Shown here in pieces: positions 45,814 through 53,212 of a stretch of DNA of 64,000 nt. This stretch comes from CAYVQF01 sp964454015 (GTDB lineage: Bacteria; Myxococcota_A; Bradymonadia; UBA4248): positions 1 through 64,000 of the forward strand of contig CAYVQF010000024.1 of NCBI GenBank assembly GCA_964454015.1. Direction: 5' to 3'. Numbering within the stretch: the first letter of the stretch is position 1; every line of letters begins with the position of its first letter. A program made the position numbers and the translations under genes. Below the pieces are notes generated by a model. It searched no databases and was not told where the DNA came from. It was given only the letters and a program-made list of their open reading frames with translations.

Positions 45814-46869
45814 CTAGTCTCTCGCTCGCCAGGGGCTCCTCGGCGCTCGATAGCGGCGCCAGAAGCCGAAGTGCGTCAGCGAGGTGGCGACGATGATCCG
45901 CTCGACCAGGCGCACGCCCATCCCGCGATGCAGCAGACGGTACGAGTGCACGAGCATGGTCAGCATCAAGGACGATTCCAGGAAAATCCGCAGCAGCACG
46001 GCGAGGATGTTGTCATTCAGGATAGAGGGCAGCAGCGGGCGGAGCGTTGGATAGAGCAGCGTCGTCAACGCCAGTGACAGGACGATGGGAAGGCCAACCG
46101 CAAAGCCATGGGCGGTCTCGATGGCCCGCTTGGGGCATTGGTTCATGCAGCGCATGCAGCTCTCGCAGCGGTAGGTCCAGAAGGGCCGACCATCCACGAG
46201 CTTCAGCGCCCCTTTGGGACACATGGTGATGCAGGCACCGCAGGCGTCGCAGTCGCGCGACGCGACGAATGATTTGGCGAACCAGAAGCGGCCAATGAGG
46301 TAGTAGGCGAGGGAAAACGGTGCGATCAGTAGATCCTGCGGCAGATCCCACAGCGCGCGCAGATCGCGTTGGCCGTCGAGTAGCCGCTCGGCGTAACGGC
46401 GAGTGATCGCTTCGCAGCGCTCGAAAATACTACGGATCTTGTGCTCGCTCAGGCCGGGGTGGAGCGAGATCCAGTTCGACGGCAGATCGATGGGACGCAT
46501 CCCTATCACGCGGTAGCCCTTGAGCAGAAGCACGAGAGCGGCCAGGAGCTGCGCGACACCGCTCAGGCCAGGAAGATAGACCCCGAAAAAGCGCAGACCT
46601 GCTCTCGTGTTGACGACGAAGGCCCGATTTCTGTTTGGAGCGCGCGGGAAGCCAAAGAGGAACGCGAGCGTGATCGGCGGAAAATTGAAGCCGTGCGTCG
46701 GCGAGGCGATGCCCACTTCGTCATCGCCTTCGACGCGGATGGCGTGGGTCTCGATCTTGGCCAGGTCGGTCATCTCGGCTTCGCGGTGACGCTCTTGCCA
46801 TGCAGCGACGATCCACTGCGCGACGCTGCGGGCGTTGCCGGTGCCAGAGAAGTAGAACATCCGCAGCAT
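45814..46869 (-). CDS. flavodoxin-ferredoxin membrane protein (EFR1-like)
   Basis: 351 residues from ATG 46869, with GGAGAG upstream. An N-terminal flavodoxin fold has the FMN loop FSGTGNARSV (from about residue 7) and GIASPTHGFNFPP. Two 4Fe-4S motifs follow: CDACGACITMCPKGA and CESCMRCMNQCPKRA. This fused order is that of EFR1-family ferrodoxins. Unlike those, it adds a C-terminal region with two or three membrane spans (VGLPIVLSLALTTLLYP, ILAVLLRIFLESSLMLTMLV). It likely passes electrons at the inner-membrane face. The partner is unknown; the radical SAM gene 1.4 kb away is a candidate only by proximity. Confidence 0.82.
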   Translation of the reverse strand: MLRMFYFSGTGNARSVAQWIVAAWQERHREAEMTDLAKIETHAIRVEGDDEVGIASPTHGFNFPPITLAFLFGFPRAPNRNRAFVVNTRAGLRFFGVYLPGLSGVAQLLAALVLLLKGYRVIGMRPIDLPSNWISLHPGLSEHKIRSIFERCEAITRRYAERLLDGQRDLRALWDLPQDLLIAPFSLAYYLIGRFWFAKSFVASRDCDACGACITMCPKGALKLVDGRPFWTYRCESCMRCMNQCPKRAIETAHGFAVGLPIVLSLALTTLLYPTLRPLLPSILNDNILAVLLRIFLESSLMLTMLVHSYRLLHRGMGVRLVERIIVATSLTHFGFWRRYRAPRSPWRARD

Positions 46870-47417
46870 TAGGACTCTCCACTCTTGAGGTGCCGCAGCT
46901 CCCAATCGAGCACTTCGTGCGTTTTCACATCGAGATCGATGATAAAGCTTGTCCTGTCGATGCAAGCGCCAACGTCGCCGGGCGGGTTGTCCTTGCTCAT
47001 GGCTCAACGCCAACGTTGCTGGGGGGTACTCGGCAGGAGCGACAACCATGCTGCGCGCTTCGATGCCATCGTCCTTTTCCTCGGTTAATCCTCCACCTGG
47101 ACCGAGACCCTGTCAAACAGAGAGCCACACCCAGGAAGCCAGAGGAGACGACTCTCGACCTCTGTTCGGGGTCTCCGAGAGCGCGCTTTCGGCTTTCTCG
47201 AACGTGTCCCTGCGGCCATCGTGAGCCGAGGAGACTTATGCTGCCGTCCCAATGCTGGACAGGAGCCCGCCTCCCTTTTCCGGGGGGGGAAGGGTTGGGC
47301 GTGCACCGAGCTGCGCCTTTGCGCTCGCCAACGGCCTTTGCATCAGGCAATCTTGGTTCTATCTCGGCCGCTGTTGCTGATGGCGGGTGTTTTTTTCTTT
47401 GCTGGCGTTAGGTTCAG
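46870..47417. other. 548-bp intergenic region, no gene
   Basis: Upstream of two divergent genes. Frames here are short or Arg/Pro-rich. A T-run (GTGTTTTTTTC, about 47386-47397) lies just before the SUMF1 gene. I see no convincing promoter, RNA or repeat. Confidence 0.45.
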
Positions 47418-49112
47418 ATGAGCCATTCGGGTTCTTGTTCACTGTGGTCGGTTCTGGTTCTGTTGGCTAGCCTGGGCGGCGTGGCATTGGTGCAAGCCCA
47501 GGGTGCCCCATCGGCGTCAGACTTCGTCTTGATCAAAGCGGGCGTTTTCGCCATGGGTTCGCCCGAAGATGAGCCAGGCCGCTTCACCGACGAGCGTCGC
47601 CACGAGGTGCTCTTGCGCCGCGATTTTCATATGCAGGCGACGGAGGTGACCCAAGGGCAATGGCTTGCTGTGATGGACACGAAGCCTTCCTACTTCTCCA
47701 CTTGTGGCGATGCCTGCCCAGTGGAGCGCGTGACCTGGTGGGAGGCTCTGGCGTACGCCAACGCCCTGAGCCGCAAAGAGGGCCTGGAGGCGTGTTACGA
47801 TCTAGGTGCTTGCACTGGCGACTTGGGCGGTGGTTGTCCTGCTTCTGAGAACGAAGGCCGGTGGTGTCGCGATGCCTTCAGTTGCAGCAGTGTGACTTTC
47901 AAGGGTTTGGACTGTGAGGGCTATCGCTTGCCGACGGAGGCGGAGTGGGAATATGCGGCGCGGGCGGGCACGACTGGGCGCCATCATGACGGCAAGTCAA
48001 GTCCAGATGCCGTGGCTTGGTACAAGGAGAACGCTGGCGACAGGACCCATCAGGTGGCGCAAAAAGAGGCCAATCATTGGGGCCTCTATGACATGCACGG
48101 CAACGTCTGGGAGTGGGTTTGGGATAGATCCAATAGCTATCCAAGCTTGAAAATAACCGATCCCATTGGGGCCGCGAGCGGCGTGGGGAGAGCCGTCCGT
48201 GGCGGTAGCTGGAGCAGCGAGGCCGACGGGGTTCGGGCTGCGAGTCGCTACGCCTTTCCGCCAGGCGACCGCATCATCGCGATCGGTTTCCGGCTGTGCC
48301 GGTCAATCCCGCTGCAGAACCCGCGCGCCGCTCCAGCGCTGGACTTCGTTCGCATCGAGAAAGGCGCATTCACCATGGGCTCGCCCGAGGATGAGCCCGA
48401 CAGAGACGACGACGAGACGCAACACGAGGTGGTGTTGACGCGCGACTTCTACCTGCAGGCGACGGAGCTGACCCAATGGCAGTGGCGTTCTTTGATGGGG
48501 GATACGAACCCGGACTACGCTTCGAGTTGTGGCGATGCGTGTCCAGCGACCGGCGTGACCTGGTGGGATGCCGTTGCCTATGCCAATGCACTGTCAAAGG
48601 CCGAGGGCCTGGCGTCTTGTTATGTATTGAGCGCTTGCGACGGGAGCCCTGGTGATGGCCACTACGCGTGCGCCGAGATCGCATGGCCCGAGGGGTTGGA
48701 CTGTACGGGCTATCGTCTGCCGACGGAGGCGGAGTGGGAGTATGCGGCGCGGGCGGGTACGACTGGGCCCTACCATGATGGCGCTCCCAAGCCAGACGCT
48801 GTGGCCTGGTACGGTGACAACTCCGTTGGGGTGACGCGTGGGGTGGCTCAGAAGCAGGCGAATGCCTGGGGCCTCTATGACATGCATGGGAATCAATCGG
48901 AGTGGGTTTGGGATTGGTATGGTCCCTATCCTACGACCAAGACGACCGATCCCACTGGCGCCCCGCGCGGCACTTGGCGGGTGAAGCGTGGCGGTAGCTG
49001 GTTCGACGATGCCGATGAGCTTCGCGTCGCGCTTCGCGCGTGGAGCGTGCCAGGCAGGCTTTCCCCGGGCCTCGGCTTCCGCCTGTGCCGTTCGGTCCCC
49101 CAAAGTCACTGA
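47418..49112 (+). CDS. exported protein with two SUMF1/FGE-sulfatase domains
   Basis: 564 residues with a signal peptide ending near ALVQAQG. Two homologous domains follow in tandem (about 30-295 and 305-560). Each has AFxMGSPEDEP, VTWWxAxAYANALS, GYRLPTEAEWEYAARAGTTG, GLYDMHGN-x-x-EWVWD, VRGGSW or KRGGSW, and GFRLCRS. This is the formylglycine-generating-enzyme-like fold. The pair of catalytic Cys found in true FGE is not visible in either domain (RAASRYAF; RVALRAWS), so a binding role is more likely than sulfatase activation. The domains share long identical stretches, pointing to recent internal duplication. No sulfatase gene is in the window. Confidence 0.85.
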   Translation: MSHSGSCSLWSVLVLLASLGGVALVQAQGAPSASDFVLIKAGVFAMGSPEDEPGRFTDERRHEVLLRRDFHMQATEVTQGQWLAVMDTKPSYFSTCGDACPVERVTWWEALAYANALSRKEGLEACYDLGACTGDLGGGCPASENEGRWCRDAFSCSSVTFKGLDCEGYRLPTEAEWEYAARAGTTGRHHDGKSSPDAVAWYKENAGDRTHQVAQKEANHWGLYDMHGNVWEWVWDRSNSYPSLKITDPIGAASGVGRAVRGGSWSSEADGVRAASRYAFPPGDRIIAIGFRLCRSIPLQNPRAAPALDFVRIEKGAFTMGSPEDEPDRDDDETQHEVVLTRDFYLQATELTQWQWRSLMGDTNPDYASSCGDACPATGVTWWDAVAYANALSKAEGLASCYVLSACDGSPGDGHYACAEIAWPEGLDCTGYRLPTEAEWEYAARAGTTGPYHDGAPKPDAVAWYGDNSVGVTRGVAQKQANAWGLYDMHGNQSEWVWDWYGPYPTTKTTDPTGAPRGTWRVKRGGSWFDDADELRVALRAWSVPGRLSPGLGFRLCRSVPQSH

Positions 49113-49139
49113 CGCCTTGGACCTTTGGCGTCATGCGGC

Positions 49140-49192
49140 GAGGGGCGAGGGGCGACATTTAGACCTGAGACTTGAGGCTGGAGACTGGAGGT
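49140..49192. repeat. left flanking direct repeat with heptamer structure
   Basis: GAGGGGCGACATTT, then GAGACTTGAGGCTGGAGACT and GGAGGTCC, recurs at 49370-49413 on the other side of the 59-bp array. Inside it GAGACTT, GAGGCTG, GAGACTG and GAGGTCC are four heptamers in a row. The start (CGAGGGG repeated) matches the heptamer array at 62577-62885. Confidence 0.75.
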
Positions 49193-49202
49193 CCGTTTTG
49201 CG

Positions 49203-49372
49203 AGTAGGGGCCGACCTATGTGTCGGCCCTTTCTGCGGGCGTCTTAATGGGGCGAGGAACCAGTAGGGGCCGACCTATGTGTCGGCCCTTTCTGCGGGTG
49301 TCTTAATGGGGCGAGGAACCAGTAGGGGCCGACCTATGTGTCGGCCCGTCTGCGGGTGTCTTGATTTTACGA
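49203..49372. repeat. three tandem 59-bp repeats, each with a hairpin
   Basis: Units start at 49203, 49262 and 49321 with a period of 59. The first two are nearly identical, and the third diverges at its end. Each contains GGGCCGAC-CTATGT-GTCGGCCC, a perfect 8-bp stem, followed by TTTCTGCGGG. The first hairpin with its short T-tract could terminate the SUMF1 gene. A degraded piece of the same unit lies at 40029-40055. Confidence 0.85.
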
Positions 49373-49413
49373 GGGGCGACATTTTGGCCTGAGACTTGAG
49401 GCTGGAGACTGGA
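49370..49413. repeat. right flanking direct repeat
   Basis: Second copy of the 49140-49192 block (GAGGGGCGACATTTTGGCCT followed by the same GAGACTT heptamers and GGAGGTCC). The pair frames the three 59-bp units, so the whole forms a small composite repeat element. Confidence 0.7.
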
Positions 49414-50021
49414 GGTCCAGTGGGCCACTCGACCCAGCCGACCCACCAGCCCATGGGCCCAGCCCAACCGGTCTTGGCGCGCAGGATCCAGTCGCGTCAA
49501 GGCTCAAAGCGATCAGAACCCAACGATGCATGGGCTCTCGCAGTACTCGTCGCCGGTAGCGCCCGCGGCCATCGGGCCCGCAGTGCCGGTCCATCTTGCA
49601 CGCTGCGCCGACGCTGGTGCAAGAAGATGCGGTGGCGTCTGCATGGCCAACTCAAGAAAGTGAGTGAGGAAGAGGATCGGGTCCGCATCGCGGCTCGTGC
49701 GCCGTCGCGCCTATGGCATCGCCCCCCCAGGGCTGGTTCGGTATTGCTGCCTTGTGTGGCCGGAGAAGCTACACATTTCGTGTCGTTCGCTCTGGACATT
49801 GATGAATGGCGCATGTACCTCGATCTAGCGATAGCGTCTAGTTGACGCCGCCAGCGAGGGCATCACAGAGCCAATAGCGCGATCCAGACAAAGGACTGCC
49901 GTCCGAATCAGATTCGGTGAATGTTGGCCGGTTGTCGATTTTTCATGCGCGATCTCAGTGGTTCGCTCCCGCTTTCACGCGCCCAAAGGCGAGGAGGATT
50001 GCTGGCCCCGAGCGTCGCCCC
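49414..50021. other. 608-bp region without a recognisable gene
   Basis: A plus-strand frame (49396-49845) exists but begins in the repeat and is basic and irregular, so I do not call it. Nothing else was recognised. The region may be old, decayed coding sequence. Confidence 0.4.
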
Positions 50022-50310
50022 TTAGAGGTTGTCTAAGAGGCGGAAGAAGACCGGGAGGTGCGGCTTGCAGGCCAGCAGACGCCAGATTCGGAGCCGCGCA
50101 CGACGGATGATCTGCGCTGGGACAATGATGACAGTGTTGAGGAAAGCTCTGAACGCCATGAAGAGCCTACGATGGCGTTCCTTGGTGTCCGACTGCGCCA
50201 GCGCGGGGAGATGGGCAGTGAGAGGGCCAACCAGGTCTTGAGCGACCAGGCCAAGCTGGCGATGACCATTGAGGCCCAATTGCCGAAAATAGTGTTGATC
50301 GAGGGCTCAG
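50022..50310 (-). pseudogene. probable transposase C-terminal remnant
   Basis: The minus-strand frame ends in RARLRIWRLLACKPHLPVFF and RLLDNL, preceded by HRQLGLVAQDLVGPL and FMAFRAFLNTVIIVPAQIIR. Aromatic, basic C-termini of this kind are typical of IS4/IS1380-type transposases, but the family is not certain. The open frame has no proper start. Upstream it runs straight into the duplicated 3' flank of the Kelch gene at about 50336, so the copy is truncated. Confidence 0.5.
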
Positions 50311-50360
50311 CGCGCGCAAAGCAAAAGCGAAGGCGGTCACCGCCACCGCGGCGCTGGGCC

Positions 50361-51614
50361 TCAGGGACGGTAGCGAGCGCCAGTGTTGGTGCGGTGGCTG
50401 TTTCGATCCTCTGATTCCTTGATGAACCCACCCCAGACGATCATCTCTTCGCCCGACCACACCTCGGTTCCCCAATAGTTTCGCGGTGCATTCTCTGTGG
50501 ATATGGGCCGCCACTGGTCGGTGCTCGGATTGTAGATGCCGCCCTCACCCTTTCTTCCATGCCAGACGATCATTTCTTGGCCCGTCCACACTGCGTCGGC
50601 ACTCACGTATCTGGTTGGTGCCCCCTCTGGGTTGATGAAGCGCCAGGAGTCACTCTCTGGGTGGTAGGCTTCGATGGTCGATCCATCCTGACCCTCCCAT
50701 GTCGCGGCTGCGACGATGATTTCTTCCCCGGTCCACAGCGAAAAGAACAGACTCGGGCGCAGTCTGGCGGGCTCTGCCATGGGGCGCCAGGTGTCGCCGA
50801 AGGGCGTGTAACGGGCGCCGCTGAACTGTTTGGTTTCAAGCCCGTCGATGATCCATGTGTCGCCACTCCATACGATCATCTCGCGCCCGGTCCATACCAA
50901 GAGGTAGGCGTTGGAATAGGGGTGGGCGCCTGCGGTGGCGATGGGCCGCCATTGGTCGGTCTGGGGATCGTAACGCCCACCGTGGGATCCCGTGCCGCCC
51001 CAGACGAGCATCTCACTGCCCGTCCACACGGCGCCATGACGGCTGCGTCCTTCAGGCGCGCCGTGGGTGGACATCTCGCGCCAGGTGTCCGTGCGTGGAT
51101 CGTAGCGAGCCCCCGTGTCGAGGCGATTGTAAGAGCAATCATCGATGGGAAAGCCTACCGTATCTTCGGGGTGAACATTCCAACCACCCCAGACAATCAT
51201 CTCCTCCCCTGTCCAGACAGCACTGTGTTCGCCTCTTCGATGGGGTGCGCCCACGGTCGAGATGGGCTTCCAGGTGTCCGTGCGCGGATCGTAGCGGCCA
51301 CCTGTGCTGAGCTCATTATTCTGCTTGTCCTCGCCACCCCAGATGATCATCTCGGTCCCCGTCCACACGGCGCTGTGTTCGTCACGCGCTTCAGGCGCAC
51401 CGGCGGTAGAGATGGGTGACCAGGTGTCGCGCGGCCCACTAGGCTCCTCTGAGAGTTCGGGTGGTCTTTCTTCTTCCCTGTCGGGGCGGTGGTGCGCGTC
51501 CTGGGCTTCTGCCTCCTGGTCGAGCGGTGGCGTCGCGGGCGCCTCCTCTTCGACCACCGAGTGGGGCGAGCAGGCGCAGAGCAGGACTAGGCCCAAGAGT
51601 AAGGGTGCGAGCAT
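50361..51614 (-). CDS. Kelch-like beta-propeller lipoprotein, copy A
   Basis: 417 residues from ATG 51614, with CGGAGC six bases upstream. The leader ends at VLLCAC. A Glu/Pro/Ala linker (about residues 20-75) leads to six or so repeats of GGRYDPRTDTWxPIST, then GAP and HSAVWTGxEMIVWGG. These are Kelch-type blades, so the protein should fold as a propeller on the cell surface. It is a tandem copy of the next gene (51792-53030), offset by 1416 bp. The copies differ mainly at blades 3 and 6 and at the C-terminus. A ligand cannot be inferred. Confidence 0.85.
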   Translation of the reverse strand: MLAPLLLGLVLLCACSPHSVVEEEAPATPPLDQEAEAQDAHHRPDREEERPPELSEEPSGPRDTWSPISTAGAPEARDEHSAVWTGTEMIIWGGEDKQNNELSTGGRYDPRTDTWKPISTVGAPHRRGEHSAVWTGEEMIVWGGWNVHPEDTVGFPIDDCSYNRLDTGARYDPRTDTWREMSTHGAPEGRSRHGAVWTGSEMLVWGGTGSHGGRYDPQTDQWRPIATAGAHPYSNAYLLVWTGREMIVWSGDTWIIDGLETKQFSGARYTPFGDTWRPMAEPARLRPSLFFSLWTGEEIIVAAATWEGQDGSTIEAYHPESDSWRFINPEGAPTRYVSADAVWTGQEMIVWHGRKGEGGIYNPSTDQWRPISTENAPRNYWGTEVWSGEEMIVWGGFIKESEDRNSHRTNTGARYRP

Positions 51615-51791
51615 GTGATTGCTCCGGGAGAGGCGTCCCGGCGGCGCGGGGCCAAGCGCTGGGAGCTGCGTTGGGGCTTGCAAGGTCGTTCTGGCGGAGC
51701 GGCTCGGGGGGGGCAGGTTGATCATGGTGCTGCCTGTGGGTGCTCGTTGGATGCGACGGCGGCTGTGACCCCGCCACCGCGGCGCTGGGCC

Positions 51792-53030
51792 TCAGGGACG
51801 GTAGCGGTGGCCAGCGTTGCTATACGGGCTCTTCCCGGGTGTATTGATAATTCTCCCGCCCCAGACGATCATCTCTTCGCCTGTCCACACTGCGGTGTCT
51901 TCAATAATGTCTTGAGGTGCATTCTCTTCGGAGATGGGGCGCCATTGGTCTTTGCCTGGATCGTAGATGCTGCCCTCGCCACTTCGTCCACGCCAGACGA
52001 TGAGTTCGGCGCCCGTCCACACGGCTTTGCCGTACCGTGGTGCCCCTTCGGGGTTGACGACCCTCCAGGTGTCGCTCTCTGGGTGGTAGGCTTCGATGGT
52101 CGATCCACCCTGACCCTCCCGTGTCGCGGCTGCGACGATGATTTCATCCCCGGTCCATAGCGAAAAGAAGAGACTCGGGCGCAGTCTGGCGGGCTCTGCC
52201 ATGGGGCGCCAGGTGTCGCCGAAGGGCGTGTAACGGGCGCCACTGAACTGCTTTGTGGCACGCTCGTCGATGTTCCAGGTGTCGCCACTCCATACGACCA
52301 TCTCGCGCCCGGTCCATGCCAAGAGGTAGGCGTCGTAATAGGGGTGGGCGCCTGCGGTGGCGATGGGCCGCCATTGGTCGCTCTGGGGATCATAACGCCC
52401 ACCGTGGGCGCCCGTGCCGCCCCAGACGAGCATCTCGCTGCCTGTCCACACAGCGCCAGCACGACAGCGCTCTGTAGGTGCGCCGTGGGTGGACATCTCG
52501 CGCCAGGTGTCCGTGCGGGGATCATAGCGACCACCTGTGGCAAAGTAGACGCTCCCTTGGAGTTCCGCCACATTCACATCTTCAAAGTGACTGCTGGCTC
52601 CTCCCCAGACAATCATCTCCTCCCCCGTCCAGACAGCGCTGTGTTCGCTTCTTCGATGAGGTGCGCCTACGGTCGAGATGGGCTTCCAGGTGTCCGTGCG
52701 CGGATCGTAGCGGCCGCCGGTATTGATTTCAAGGTAGTTCACATTTTGGCCACCCCAGACGATCATCTCGCTCCCCGTCCACACGGCGCTGTGCTTCGTC
52801 CGCGCTTCGGGTGCACCGGCGGTAGAGATGGGTAGCCACGTGTCGCGCGGCCCACTTGGCTCCTCTGAGAGATCGGAGGGTGATGCTTCCTCCTTGTCGG
52901 GGCGGTGGTGCGCGTCCTGGGCTTCTGGCTCCTGGTCGAGCGGCGGCGCCGCGGGCGCCTCCTCTTCGACCACCGAGTGGGGTGAGCAGGCGTAGAGCAG
53001 GACTAGGCCCAAGAGTAAGGGTGCGAGCAT
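51792..53030 (-). CDS. Kelch-like beta-propeller lipoprotein, copy B
   Basis: 412 residues from ATG 53030. The leader is nearly identical to copy A (ends at VLLYAC), and the linker and blades match. One blade insertion differs (SSHFEDVNVAELQGSVYFAT in place of the NVHPEDTVGF segment of copy A), and the C-terminal blade ends GGRIINTPGKSPYSNAGHRY. The 5' flank and the 3' flank are duplicated too, so whole transcription units were copied. Each copy still reads through, which suggests both are used or the duplication is recent. Confidence 0.85.
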   Translation of the reverse strand: MLAPLLLGLVLLYACSPHSVVEEEAPAAPPLDQEPEAQDAHHRPDKEEASPSDLSEEPSGPRDTWLPISTAGAPEARTKHSAVWTGSEMIVWGGQNVNYLEINTGGRYDPRTDTWKPISTVGAPHRRSEHSAVWTGEEMIVWGGASSHFEDVNVAELQGSVYFATGGRYDPRTDTWREMSTHGAPTERCRAGAVWTGSEMLVWGGTGAHGGRYDPQSDQWRPIATAGAHPYYDAYLLAWTGREMVVWSGDTWNIDERATKQFSGARYTPFGDTWRPMAEPARLRPSLFFSLWTGDEIIVAAATREGQGGSTIEAYHPESDTWRVVNPEGAPRYGKAVWTGAELIVWRGRSGEGSIYDPGKDQWRPISEENAPQDIIEDTAVWTGEEMIVWGGRIINTPGKSPYSNAGHRYRP

Positions 53031-53212
53031 GTGATTGCTCCGGGAGAGGCGTCCCGGCGGCGCTGGGCCAAGCGTTGGGAGCTGCGTTGGGGCTTGCAGG
53101 GTTCGTCTGGCGGAGCAGCTCGGGGGGGGCCGGTTGAACATGGTGCTGCCTTTGGGTGCTCGTTCTCGAGGGTGAAGAGGCGATGAGGCGGCCCCGAAAA
53201 GGGGCACAACAG

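Larger units (their letters stand above)
50336..53150. repeat. tandem duplication of about 1.42 kb (Kelch lipoprotein genes)
   Basis: CCACCGCGGCGCTGGGCCTC marks the 3' flank of copy A near 50342 and of copy B near 51776. CAATCACATGCTCGCACCCT (minus strand) marks the two starts, 1416 bp apart. Similarity extends more than 100 bp upstream of the ATG in both. It is a direct head-to-tail duplication and could recombine to one or three copies. Confidence 0.85.

Noticed and set aside
47418..49112. Diversity-generating retroelement target
   Set aside because: SUMF1-like folds can be such targets, but no reverse transcriptase, template repeat or adenine-biased variable region was found nearby.
49203..49372. 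CRISPR array
   Set aside because: The 59-bp units are directly adjacent with no unique spacers, only three copies exist, and no cas gene is in the window.
49396..49845. 149-codon plus-strand frame
   Set aside because: It begins in the repeat element, is basic and irregular, and has no ribosome site or recognisable motif.
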